From: Volvox africanus
Taxonomy: Eukaryota; Chlorophyta; Chlorophyceae; Chlamydomonadales; Volvocaceae
Assembly (NCBI GenBank): GCA_030268105.1
Contig: BSDZ01000045.1
Location: 124,001 to 188,000, forward strand
DNA: 64,000 nucleotides
Reading direction: 5' to 3'
The notes beneath the pieces were generated by a model. That model was not told the origin of the DNA and made no database searches. It worked only from the letters and a program-made list of their open reading frames with translations. Every line of letters begins with the position of its first letter. The first letter of the stretch is position 1. The position numbers were made by a program, and so were the translations under genes. Below, in pieces: positions 23,101 through 34,140 of the stretch.

Positions 23101-23602
23101 CAAACGCCGACACGAGGCGGGGGACGGGGAAGGGAGAGGGGGACGGGAGAGGGTGATCCACGCCCTCAGGAAGGGGGAATGGAGGCATGGGCGTGTTTCT
23201 TGGCGCTCATGAGCACGCGAGGCCGGAGAGGCACACGATCTCGACGCGTTCGGCAACAAATTGCGCCACCACTGAGTTCTTGAAGAGCGACGAATACGAC
23301 GAATACCAACGTGGAGATCTTTGTGCAAGTATGCGCTTATACGAGGACGGGACGAATATGGGTGGGAATGGTTGATCTGTATGCGTGTGTGCGCGTGCAT
23401 GTACCCTATGCACGGCAAATCATGCATCCTTGAGCGGGCGGCTTTTGGCACAACCATTCGATGCACTGATAGCCCCTACCTGTATATCGGGACCCGATGC
23501 CTTCTGCTGAATTAGTTGGATGATTCTGCTTTGGATTAATCGGTTCTGGCAACTAATCAGAATGCCGCTGCCTTGCGACGCCAGCTTTGCTGCCTTCTCC
23601 AC
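20128..23602 (-). CDS. ARPC2: Arp2/3 complex subunit 2 (ARPC2/p34-Arc)
   Basis: Core subunit of the Arp2/3 complex, which with ARPC4 forms the platform that holds the branch on the mother actin filament. Eight exons are phase-consistent: 23602-23480, 23035-22913, 22759-22557, 22155-22080, 21899-21801, 21216-21129, 20882-20722 and 20241-20128, about 328 codons (family usually about 300-320). Recognisable segments in order: ILISCQNRLIQSRIIQLIQ near the N-terminus, FGGCEYLLVAGGRGG, PEVIEAVSVAFRG, ESVAITFPLSFRSRQDC, EFVEARRGPALGRAPTCSYS, GGYLTLTFTKRHV, VVWSMATLHHFVAYHTKAA and HVRMRRRVMSMIELLQE, followed by an Ala-rich tail and TGA. These line up with plant ARPC2 throughout. No ATG precedes the conserved start in exon 23602; the frame runs open to an acceptor-like TTACAG near 23638, so a 5' exon is probably missing here. 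Confidence 0.93.
20917..20965. repeat. (GAAGGA)n array in ARPC2 intron
   Basis: Tandem GAAGGAGAAGGA units just upstream, on the minus strand, of ARPC2 exon 20882-20722. Purine-rich, with the pyrimidine strand feeding the 3' splice site of that exon. Confidence 0.85.
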
Positions 23603-23638
23603 GCGCCTCCGTAGATAATAATAACAGCGATCCTTAAA

Positions 23639-23965
23639 GCTCCTGTAATTTTAAAGAGGCCCTAAGTAACCTTCCGTTCGCTTGTCGTATGATTCCTGTC
23701 GGTTTCCCGCCTTGAGGTTCTCTTTGATAACTCTGCTACGATGCTTGCACAACTTTATAATGCAGTCCCTGCAAAATTTTTTAACACTCGTGATGATGTT
23801 GAAAAGTTACAATAATGCCCCTGAGGCGATTTTGCGACGAATAGAATTACAGCAATAACGATACCAGTTGCTCAAGACATATGAGTCGTGCGCTTTCCTA
23901 ACCATTTAATATCAGGGCCGATACATAACCTAAGCTCAATTAGCATTTTGAGTTCGTCTTACGAC
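23639..23965. promoter_or_regulatory. Divergent upstream region, ARPC2 and candidate plus-strand exon
   Basis: About 330 bp of lower GC between the last visible ARPC2 coding sequence and the plus-strand exon-like segment at 23966. It probably contains the ARPC2 5' exon and promoter. No motif could be assigned. Confidence 0.25.
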
Positions 23966-24803
23966 ATGGACGATAACGGTGACTGCACCGTACGAGAGGT
24001 CGACTTGGAGGAGTTGGGCACATTAACGGTCAAGGAGTTTACATTACTCCAGGTAACATTGCCGCGTTTCGCTGTTTCACTTTTTTCACGGATTCGGTTA
24101 CCTTGATCCCTAGGTCCTGACTGCATCGTTGACTTCTTCGCATGGAGACCCCCATCCCTTTGCACCACCCACAGCTCAACTACCTGGGTGACAGATACCG
24201 TGCGCTGCCCCTGGAGTGATGCCATCCCGACCACCTGGCGGCGGTCAGATCCGCGGAGCTGCTGCGGCGGGGTCCCGAACGGATCATGGCGGGGGACGAA
24301 GCGTACGACAGATCTGGTCGACACAGTTTTTTCCGTACACTGGCGGAGCTCATGACGCCCTCTGGTATCGGCGTCACGGACTGCAGCAGCTGCAGCAGTA
24401 GCAGAGGTGCCGGGCCCGGTGGTAATGATAATCGGGAGCTTGGGAGAGAAGGGGAGGTCAGAAGCGGTGGAGATTGCGGAGGAGCTGAGATTATGGGGGC
24501 GAGGGAAGGTTGTGGGGGCGAAAGTGGCCATGGGACAGACTTTGGCTTAGTCGACGGTGGTGGCGATGATAGTGACGGTGGCGGCGGCGATGGTGATAAA
24601 TGCAACGGCTGTGGTTGTCATGGCAGCGGCGATGGCGGTGGCGGCGGCAGCAGCAGTGGTGGTGGTGACAGCAGCAAGGGGGCAATAGGTTCCGGAGCAG
24701 GGGATGACGTAGTGGTTACTTCCTGAGGTACGAGCAGCGACCCGGGGCGGAGGAGGTTCCGGAGCTGTGCGGCAGACACGGCCTGATGATGGAGGAGGTA
24801 CGT
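23966..24803 (+). other. Exon-like sequence of unknown function, possibly a degraded gene
   Basis: An acidic frame starts with MDDNGDCTVREVDLEELG at 23966 and ends at a good donor after CTCCAG (24054). After a CCACCCACAG-like acceptor near 24173, the frame LNYLGDRYRALPLE continues but meets TGA at 24217-24219. It then stays open through HPDHLAAVRSAELLRRGPER and FFRTLAELMTPSG into a Gly/Ser-rich stretch. A further open piece, YEQRPGAEEVPELCGRHG, follows near 24728-24790. Composition and splice context look genic, but I do not recognise the family. The in-frame TGA may mean a pseudogene, an unplaced splice site, or a sequence error. Confidence 0.35.
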
Positions 24804-24826
24804 GCGTGGGCGGGGAGATGTGTATT

Positions 24827-24828
<2 letters not shown>

Positions 24829-24860
<32 letters not shown>
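24829..24860. repeat. (AT)n microsatellite
   Basis: About 16 uninterrupted AT dinucleotides. Confidence 0.95.
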
Positions 24861-24863
<3 letters not shown>

Positions 24864-27538
24864 TCCTGTATAACAGTAGGAAATGAATTCTGGTCGCCGT
24901 TTAACCCACGTGCGTGTGTGCGTTTGTGTGGGTGTGTGGGTGTCTGAGCGCTTTGGGGGAGGCACTTCCGTCATATCGTACAACCAGCCTGAGGGTAATA
25001 AAACCATCGATCGTCCTTGCTTCCTCATGCAAATGAACCATGCGGCAGTAGCTTCCCTCCCCCATTTCACCCTCTCGGGTGTTCTCTCTGGCCCTGCCAC
25101 CGCCACCCGGTCAGGCCCTTGAGGGAGATCTGCACCCTTCCTGGAGGAGTGCAGATATCCGGATACTGAAGCTGTGCAGAGTATCGCCAACGAGCGCGCC
25201 AGTGTTGGGGGCCCAGGACGCAATATTAGCCGGCGAGGAGACGCCGTTCCCGCCGACCTGCTGCCCTGTCCTTATTGTGCACATCAGCATTCATTGTTTC
25301 CCTTACGTTCTGTAAATCCTTTCATGGAAACTTATATTATTAGCTTGTAATGATTCAGCAGCATAGCGGGTCTGATTTAATCCGATCACACCCCACGTGC
25401 CCATACAGGCCTATAGCATTATTGGCTCGCTGGCTCATTTGGACAGTTGCAATCTGGATGAGAGCCAGATGAGGGGCCAGATGAGGATGCCGGTGACCAT
25501 GACGGTTTCCTGGAGTCCTTAAACGCACACGCACACACACTCTTACCATCATTGCCACCAGCGTGAGAACGAGGGGGTATCGCTGCAGGCGAGGGGCCGG
25601 TGCCCCCTTTCAACAGCAGTTTTTCATCGTCTCATCCCTCAGAAGGCTTCTCCTCAGATAACGATTGCCCATTATCACATATACGCGTGTAGGGTCCGTG
25701 TTGGGACCACTGCCTTATTCGCAGATGGTCCGTGTTGGGACCACTGCCTTAGGACCCTCGGTTTCGAAAGATTTAATGCGCACACGTCCATGCCGACCAC
25801 CGATTCATTCCGCGGACAGCGGTCGGGTCGGTTCGCCTACCAGTCGTGTGTTTTGGGCTGTTGCTGTTTGAGCGGGGTGCAGCATCACACACACATCATC
25901 ATCATCCCCGACGTGAAACACCCGTGTCACTTTTGACCCTACGAAATAAGAGATACCAAAAGGCGAGGCATTACGGCTTGATAACAGCGAAGGACGGGCC
26001 GTAGTGTCGCCTGGAACTAACCAAAATATCCGGAACGATAAAGTGCTGTTGGTAGGTAACCGCGCGCACCGGCCGTATTCCTAAACGTGTAGGCGCGCGT
26101 GTGCGTAGGACAAACCCGCAAGAATGAACCTGACGGCTGCCAGATAAACGTGTGCGTAACATTCCTGCACTGGAGAACGGATTCCTAATGGAGAACGGAT
26201 CCCTACGGATGCTGCAATGTGATGCTGCTGCAATTTGCATTGTGGAATAAGATCTGGATATGGACATAACTCAAGTTATGACAAGAGAGTTCAAAGCTTA
26301 CCCTTTCGGAAGTTAAAACGCAGAAAGCAACCTTCACGTCCCAACGACCGGTATCATGACCGACCTCCCGAGCGACGGCACCTCCGTGCTCCAAACATCC
26401 AAATCCGGACAAAGTCAAAAGAAACCTTTAATTTATCAAGTATATGGTATTCATAGGGCCGTGTCTTTCGACCTCAGGTTGCAAGCGCCGTGGCCAGGGC
26501 CTTCGACTAGGAGATGCACTCTAATAATAATGTCAGTATAAATGGTGTAATAATAAAGACATAAAAAATGTTAACGGATTGTGAACCAAGAGCCCTAAGA
26601 AAACAGGACCTAAGGATTTTATACAGGGTCGAATGCCTTCGACTCTCAAACGTGTAATCGAAAGCGTTTCAAAGTTATATCATTGTTTGTTCTCGTAGAG
26701 GCAAGCCTTGAGTTATGATAAACCCCAACAAGTTGGCGCTCGGAGAGGTTGGTCATATTGCCAGCCGTTTCATTCGTTAATGGGTAGATGACTAAATTGA
26801 CATCTGCGAGAGCTAAAGACACCTAATTTGAAAGGTTACCAACTTGATCTGAGAAAATTTGTGGATGCATGCATAATTTAGGGTTAATTTGGGTGCTCCG
26901 GAAGATGCCATGTAGGCAAATATTCTGAGGCGATTAGTCCGGAGCTACTGTGCCACAACAAACGATTATTATTCTTTAAACTTAATAAATCTAGATCCAT
27001 TATGAGCCCTAAAATTATGCTCGTGATATTCCATGGGCAATTTTGCGCGGCTTTGCGTACGACACTTAATCGCACAGATACATAAACAGTATCAGAGTAC
27101 CGTGAGGATACTAAAGCGAAATCGTTTCTGTCGCAGATCCTACAGTGCAATTTAGTTTATACATCCCAACAGTGACCCTAGTGCCAGCCCTAGCGTCACT
27201 GCCGCTTTGATAATTGCGGCCTTGGTGATTCCTGGTCGCTAATTGCAAGGGTTGAACGTTCAAGGAAAACCTTACGCAGGTATGGAGTGTCATTGTGCGT
27301 TTCGGAGTCGATCCATCACAACGCAACCGCCAGAAGCCCTTTTTCCCAACTTTACATCTGTGACCTTTGACCATATTACATCTAGGTTTGTCATGAAGAA
27401 GCGGAATATCGACTTGGAAGTGAAGGCAGTAATTGTCACTTTGGGCTGCCACATGGCGTTTCGTATCGGCATCCATGTCGGCGCCCTTGGCAACAATACG
27501 TGCCGACCCTTGTCCCCTGCAAGCAGGCTATTGATATG
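24861..27538. other. About 2.7 kb without a recognised gene, upstream of the first AdhE gene
   Basis: Frames on both strands are short and unlike any family I recognise. Contains a two-copy 34-bp repeat (25693-25751). The right end should hold the promoter and 5' UTR of the first AdhE gene. No TATA box as clear as that before the second copy was found. Confidence 0.45.
25693..25751. repeat. Two-copy direct repeat, spacing 34 bp
   Basis: GGTCCGTGTTGGGACCACTG plus CCTTA occurs at 25693 and again at 25727. Each unit contains the small inverted pair GGTCC and GGACC. Confidence 0.85.
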
Positions 27539-30500
27539 ATGTCGACTAGGTTCAACCCGTGCCTGAAAGGGCTTGGGACCTCGTCCGGGCTCTTGCTGAT
27601 GCCGGCTCGCTCCAGCCGCAGGCCCGCAGCTCGCGTAATGTGTGAGGCCGCTGCATCTCCGGCTCCGGTGACGCCGAAGCCTGGCTCCACGGCCGTGCAG
27701 GCACAGGTCAGTGTTTTGAACTTCTCTAAGGGCATTCAATGTCATATTAACTTATAGGTTCGAAAGGCGCTAGTTCATATGGCGTTACCGTAGCCCACTC
27801 TTTATTACCTTACTGCCGCATTGCTTCCATAATGGTTTGCATGCAGATTTTATGTAAGTTTGATTTTTACATCCTTAAGGACAATAATTGTCCGCCTTGG
27901 CTGCCGTTTTTGTTTTCGCAGGCGCCTGTAACAACGCCCATCGCGCACGATGGGGCCGCGAAGAAGGAACGACCACCTGTTGCTGATGACCAGCTCGCTG
28001 GGCTCAAGTCGTTGCTAAAGCTTTCATTGGAAGCCCAGCGGAAGTTTTCCATCTACTCCCAAGAGCAGGTAGGTATGACCAGCGCATAACCGCTGTGTGA
28101 CCGACCACAAGCTCTTTTTGGCAAACCAGGTACCGATAATCGCTGATTTTTTCATAAGGACCTAAATTATATCCCCATATTTAGAAAAGCGAGCTCGTTT
28201 CGTGCGACCCATATGGTGTCGTTGGGTTTCATTTCCTTTCCGGGGATTTCATGGTAACCAGGCGCCGTTTTACAACTCCGTACCATATCCTCACGTGTGG
28301 TTAGGTGGATGAGATTTTTCGGAGTGCTGCGGAGGCCGCCAATGCCGCTCGTATCCCGCTGGCGAAGATGGCGGTCGAGGAGACCCGCATGGGCGTCATT
28401 GAGGATAAGGTGAGATTAAGGTGGATTGTGGCGTGTGTTTGAACAATAACTGCAGAATCGAATCATCCGATAACCCCGATCTTGTACCAACCCGTTGCTC
28501 ACGGGGTCTAGTTCTACTGCCTCCCTTTTTCCTTCTCCTAACACACTTGGAAGCTCACATTACCGTTTTATTCGGTTCAAGTAGTGTAGAGACCACTGTA
28601 TTCTCAAGCTTACCCTCTGCGTGAAGGAAGCATCCTTACGGTTATTTATTAGGGTCCCCCTCCTCGCATGGGTTTTTGACAGCTATGCAATGGAATGGTT
28701 CTGGGTAACTTTGCAATTTTTTGCACAGCCATAAAAAAAGAACATAGCTCCTTGGCTCTTCCATCGCAGCTGTATTCAACACATTACCAACCTTAGAAAC
28801 GAATACAGCGTACTAGCGATGAGGCATGCTTTTGCCGTATGTTGACAGGTGGTGAAGAACCACTTCGCGTCCGAGTTCATCTATAATAAGTACAAGCACA
28901 CTAAGACGTGCGGGATTATTGAGGAAGACCAGGCTGGCGGCATCCAGAAGGTGGCGGAGCCCGTCGGTGTAATCGCTGGTAGGTGAATGCTATGCATCTC
29001 CATATGTTCAGTATTACCTCCTAATGCCATGCCCATGTCTCTAGTGAGGCAATCTTGCTGTCAGCCGTACGTTATGAAAATTATGTTCATGCATGAAAGA
29101 CCCCAAGCTCTGCTTTCCCAAGACGACGTCTTGCCGTTCTCGTGACAGATACATGAATTACTTCTCATTTTAACCGTCTCAAATGTACTGCAGGTATTGT
29201 GCCCACAACCAATCCTACCTCTACGGCGATCTTCAAGGCACTGCTGGCCCTGAAGACGCGAAATGCACTTGTGCTGTGCCCGCACCCGCGCGCTGCCAAG
29301 TCCACCATCGCCGCAGCCAAGATTGTGCGTGATGCTGCTGTTGCAGCAGGTATGGCGCAAGTCCGGTGTTTGGACATCATGCCTTGAAACTCGTGACCCA
29401 AACCTACAAGATACGGTGCATGGGGTTGATAGTTTAAAACGTCCTGATGGGCCTGCACGCAACCCATTCCTGAAACTGCTGAATAGAATGGCACAAAGCT
29501 TCCCGATACCAATACATAAAGGATCACTGCCCTCACATAAATATTCCTAAATTTTCTCCTAACCCTCCAGGCGCTCCCCATGACATCATCAGCTGGGTGG
29601 AGACCCCCTCACTGCCGGTATCCCAGGCGCTGATGCAGGCCCCCGAGGTGAGCCTGATTTTGGCCACCGGTGGCCCCGCCATGGTGCGTGCAGCCTACTC
29701 CTCTGGCCATCCATCGCTGGGTGTGGGCGCCGGCAATACGCCGGCCCTGATTGACGAGACGGCCGACATTAAGATGGCGGTGAGCTCCATCATGTTGTCC
29801 AAGACGTTCGATAACGGAGTCATCTGCGCCTCGGAGCAGTCGGTTGTGGTGGTGGGCAAGGTGTACGATGAAGTCCGCGCCGAGTTCATCCGTCGCGGTG
29901 CATACTTCCTCAACGAGGAGGAGAAGGCTAAGGTACGGCCGATGTACTAGGGGACCTCGGGGAAAGGCGAGGTGGAAGAGTGGCAGGAAGCGACGATTTG
30001 TTGTGAAGGGCGGGATAGTACAAAGGATTACCATTTTAGCTGTTTATTTGCTTTCGAGATTTTCCTTGTGAGATCAGCTAACCCGAGCTGACTGAAACCT
30101 GGTATGCTTCATCCTTGGCGCATGCAGGTGCGCGCTGGCGTGCTTATTGACGGCAGGCTCAACCCCAACATTGTGGGCCAGTCTATTCCCAAGCTGGCTG
30201 AGCTGTTTGGAATCAAGGTGCCGCAGGGCACTCGCGTGCTGATCGGCGAGGTGGAGGCTTTGGGTGACTCGGAGCCGCTTTCTCAGGTACAGTCCGTTCT
30301 GCATACAGCCGGGCGGCTGTGATGGTGATGTCGGCGGCTACCTGTGGGGTTTCGGGTTCAGATCTGATGTAACTATTGACTGTGGGCTGCCCCATTTTTT
30401 TATCATATCAGCGCTGGCCTATGAGGCAACTGCGAGCTCCTGTATTTGTACATGACGCCACCTGGCTGAAGCTTTGTGTCCTCTGTCCGTGGCTTTTCGC

Positions 30501-33500
30501 AGGAGAAGCTGTGCCCCATCCTGGCTATGTACAAGGCGCCCACCTATGAGCACGCTGTGCACATTGCCCATAGCTTGATCATGTACGGCGGCGCTGGCCA
30601 CACCAGCGTGCTGTACACCAACCCGCTTAACAAGGCGCACATTGAGCTATTTGAGTCAACAGTGAAGACGGTGCGCATTCTTATCAACACGCCAGCTTCT
30701 CAGGGCGCCATCGGCGATTTGTACAACTTCCACCTAGACCCCTCGCTGACGCTGGGCTGCGGCACCTGGGGCTCCACCTCGGTGTCCAATAACGTCGGCC
30801 CGCAGCACCTGATCAACATCAAAACCGTCACGTCGCGCCGCGAGAACATGCTTTGGTTCCGTGTGCCGCCAAAGGTGTGTACGGATGAACATGTTCACTG
30901 AAAGGGTGTGGTGTGCGGGTCGACGTGCAGCGCATGATTCCGTACGAACGTGACCGAGTATATATAAGTAATCCGTATTTTATAATGCCACACCTGCAGC
31001 ATTGAGTGATATGGACCTGGGCTTTTCGAGATACACATGAATGTCTGCACTTGCATGCATGCACGTTTGGGCTCCTGTACAAGACAGGGAAGTCGGTAGC
31101 AATGGGAAGCACAAAGTTTTGTATGTTCAATTGTAATCATTGGTGTTCCCACCCCAGATCTACTTCAAGGGCGGCTGTCTGGAGTTGGCGCTGCGTGACC
31201 TGATTGGCAAAAAGCGCGCCTTCATCGTTACTGACAAGCCGCTGTTTGATCTGGGCTACGCGGACAAGGTTACGCGCATTTTGGATGACATCAACATCCA
31301 CCACCAGGTCTTCTACCACGTCACGCCCGACCCAACACTTGCGTGCATCAATGCCGGTCTCAGTGAGATCTTGGAGTTCAAACCGGATGTTATCATTGCC
31401 ATGGGAGGCGGCTCGCCCATGGACGCGGCAAAGGTACGAAGGATCCGAAACTGTTGAGTAATTGTGGAGCACTTATCCGGATTGTTTTCGTAGGGTCTTT
31501 GTTGGATCTTCGTTGGTCGATCAACGACTGCGCTTGCCGGGAGGGAACACTTGATCATGCTGAATGTGCTGGCATGGATCAGCTGCGCTTGTTGGCCCAC
31601 CAGAGGCTTAATTAGACATTTCTTTCGTTGAAAACGTCACCCTTCTACCACTTGGCGAATGTTGTTCTGCATGTCTCCAGATCATGTGGTTGATGTACGA
31701 GTGCCCCGAGACCCGCTTTGATGGACTGGCAATGCGCTTCATGGACATCCGCAAGCGTGTGTACGAGGTTCCGGAGCTTGGCAAGAAGGCGACCATGGTG
31801 TGCATCCCCACCACGAGCGGCACTGGCTCGGAGGTGACGCCCTTCTCCGTCGTCACGGACGAGCGCCTGGGCGCCAAGTACCCGCTGGCAGGTGAGATCC
31901 AGCAGGAGTAGGCGTGTGAGGCAGTTATGAGAGCAACTTGCACTTCTCGTTCTTTCTAGCTGACAGTATTTCCGTGGTCAGCCTGTGGGCCCTCCCTTGC
32001 ATGGATTGATACTCACGGAACGGCCCCGATGTCCTGCATCGCCTCGTGGTTGCTTGCCACTGCTGTGCGCTGCGTCCCACATATTTCTACAACGGTTTAC
32101 ATGGTCTCTGCAGATTACGCGTTGACGCCCAACATGGCGATCGTGGATCCGCAGCTGGTGCTCAATATTCCCAAGAAGCTGACAGCATGGGGCGGCGTTG
32201 ACGCGCTCACACACGCGCTCGAGAGCTACGTGTCCATCTGTGCCACGGGTGGGTGGTTTGGAAATAGAATCCGTCCATTCTACGTATGCTGCGTCATTAT
32301 TCGACACTATATGCATTCATGTATTTGCACTACGTATTGGCGCACCTATGTTAACGGCACCGATTCTGCTCGCTCAAAATGAGGTAGGTCGTACAGCCCT
32401 GAAGTGAAGACTTTAATGTTATCTTTTGTGCAGAGTACACCCGGGGCCTGTCCCGCGAGGCTATTCAGTTGCTGTTTAAGTACCTGCCGCGGGCCTACAG
32501 CAATGGTTCCAACGACTACGAGGCTCGTGAGAAGGTGCACTACGCGGCCACGATTGCCGGCATGGCGTTCGCCAACGCGTTCCTGGGCATCTGCCACTCC
32601 ATGGCCCACAAGCTCGGTGGGTATCATAAGCTGATTGATGTCAGATCGTGCAGCTTGCAAATTAATGTCTAAAGATTTGCCTCCCGTGCCCTCACGAACA
32701 TGCGTATTGTTGTTATGTGTGGACGCATTACACGCTGCGTATAACTTTCTGCATGTACTGCGACACTCCACAGGTGCGGCTTTCCATGTGCCGCACGGCC
32801 TGGCCAACGCCGCGCTGATCAGCCATGTTATTCGCTACAACGCCACGGACATGCCGGCCAAGCAGGCGGCCTTCCCGCAGTACCAGTACCCGAACGCAAA
32901 ACACCACTATGCCGAGCTGGCCACCATGTTGAGCTTGGGCGGAAATACCCCTGACGAGCAGGTACGCGCCGAAATGGTGCTGTAGCGTTTCCGCAGTGAT
33001 GTACTGCTCAGAGTGGTAGGAAAGTTTCCAAGAGATGTTTCGCAGGTAGCTCCGGTAGATTTCATATATATTTAAAGTGATCACGCACGTTACGCACGAA
33101 TGTTATGAAGATTTTTAAAACGCTTTCATATACTTCGTATGTTATAGTTTCGTTTGTGGTCTGATGAGCTACGTGAGGGTGGGCGGTAAAACGTTATCAT
33201 CTGATTCCAACCTAGCTACGTAATAGGGCTGCTTAGGATGTCTATTGAAAGTGAATTAATCGAATATTTAAATACTTGTTGTGCTTATTGGCAGGTCATT
33301 AAGCTCATCGAGGCTATTGAGAACCTGAAGAAGGTATGCGACATCCCGCCTACGATCAAGGATATCTTCAACGACCCTGCAAAGAGCGAGGATTATCTGC
33401 AGCGTTTGGACGCGTAAGTGGTTCGTTCATGTTCAAAGGCTTACGATTCGGGCATATCGTTCCGAGTTATGATGGGAATGGTGTATTTGTTTATTCCTAT

Positions 33501-33837
33501 AGCTTCCGGTGCGTTACAGATAACTAATAGAAGTTGTTTCTTAATATCTGCAAATGTTTCGTGAGGACACTCCTCCAAGCCATGGTGTCGTACGTTGATT
33601 AGTTAGCTTGTACACAGTATGATGTGCTGTCAATGAAGCAAACCGTGTTTCATATATTCTTAGAATGAACGTTTCTGTTGTCGGCCCTGTAGGCTGGCCG
33701 AGGACGCGTTTGACGACCAATGCACGGGCGCCAACCCGCGGTACCCGCTGATTGCGGACCTCAAGCAGATCTACATAGACGCCTACCAGGCGCCCATCCT
33801 GCCGATTAAGTCGCTCGAGTTCTTTAGCAAAGTATAA
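27539..33837 (+). CDS. ADHE: Bifunctional aldehyde-alcohol dehydrogenase AdhE, tandem copy 1
   Basis: Reduces acetyl-CoA to acetaldehyde and then ethanol with NADH; in green algae it is the main dark-fermentation enzyme, in an organelle. Fifteen exons: 27539-27706, 27922-28068, 28305-28409, 28849-28978, 29194-29349, 29571-29932, 30128-30286, 30503-30874, 31158-31433, 31681-31891, 32114-32248, 32434-32616, 32774-32961, 33295-33413 and 33693-33837, all in phase, 951 codons. The N-terminal half is an acylating aldehyde dehydrogenase with catalytic Cys near 321 (NGVICASEQ). The C-terminal half is an iron alcohol dehydrogenase with GGGSPMDAAK (616-625) and metal ligands equivalent to E. coli AdhE at Asp725, His729, His795 and His809. 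The first ~40 residues are basic and hydroxylated, ending RVMCEAAA, like an organellar transit peptide. The ends differ from copy 2; the middle is identical. Confidence 0.97.
28834..32939 (+). repeat. Homogenised block, copy 1 (4.1 kb, partner 37606-41711)
   Basis: From GCCGTATGTTGACAG just before exon 4 to the TTGAGCTTGGG codons in exon 13, this block has no difference that I could find from 37606-41711, at a constant offset of 8772. The match covers exons 4-12, most of exon 13 and nine complete introns. Immediately outside, introns no longer align and coding sequence differs at silent and replacement sites. Confidence 0.93.
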
Positions 33838-34117
33838 GATGACTCTCTCGCTCGATTGGGTGCACATTGTTCGTTATTTCTTTTTAGCTGTTTGTTTGTA
33901 GGGTTTGTTTGTAGGATACGAGCGGCTAATTAAGAAGAATGTCCCTTGTTGCAGTATCATAATTTGAATTCTTTACAGATCGCATGTATCGTTCACATGT
34001 GTATCTTGCTTGTGTATTCGTCTGCATGGTACTTTACATGTACCCGTGTCCCTCATCTAGCTTGCCTAGATAAGGATAGGGTCTATCCTCAGCGTGAAGC
34101 ACTCGAGAGTTCTAGGA

Positions 34118-34140
34118 TGTAACGGTAAATGTTTGTGTAA
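34118..34140 (+). terminator. Candidate polyadenylation signals TGTAA (two copies)
   Basis: TGTAA at 34118-34122 and 34136-34140, about 280-300 nt past the copy 1 stop. TGTAA is the usual poly(A) signal in volvocine algae. Confidence 0.5.

Noticed and set aside
25693..25751. CRISPR-like direct repeats
   Set aside because: Only two copies, in a eukaryotic nuclear context, with no cas genes.
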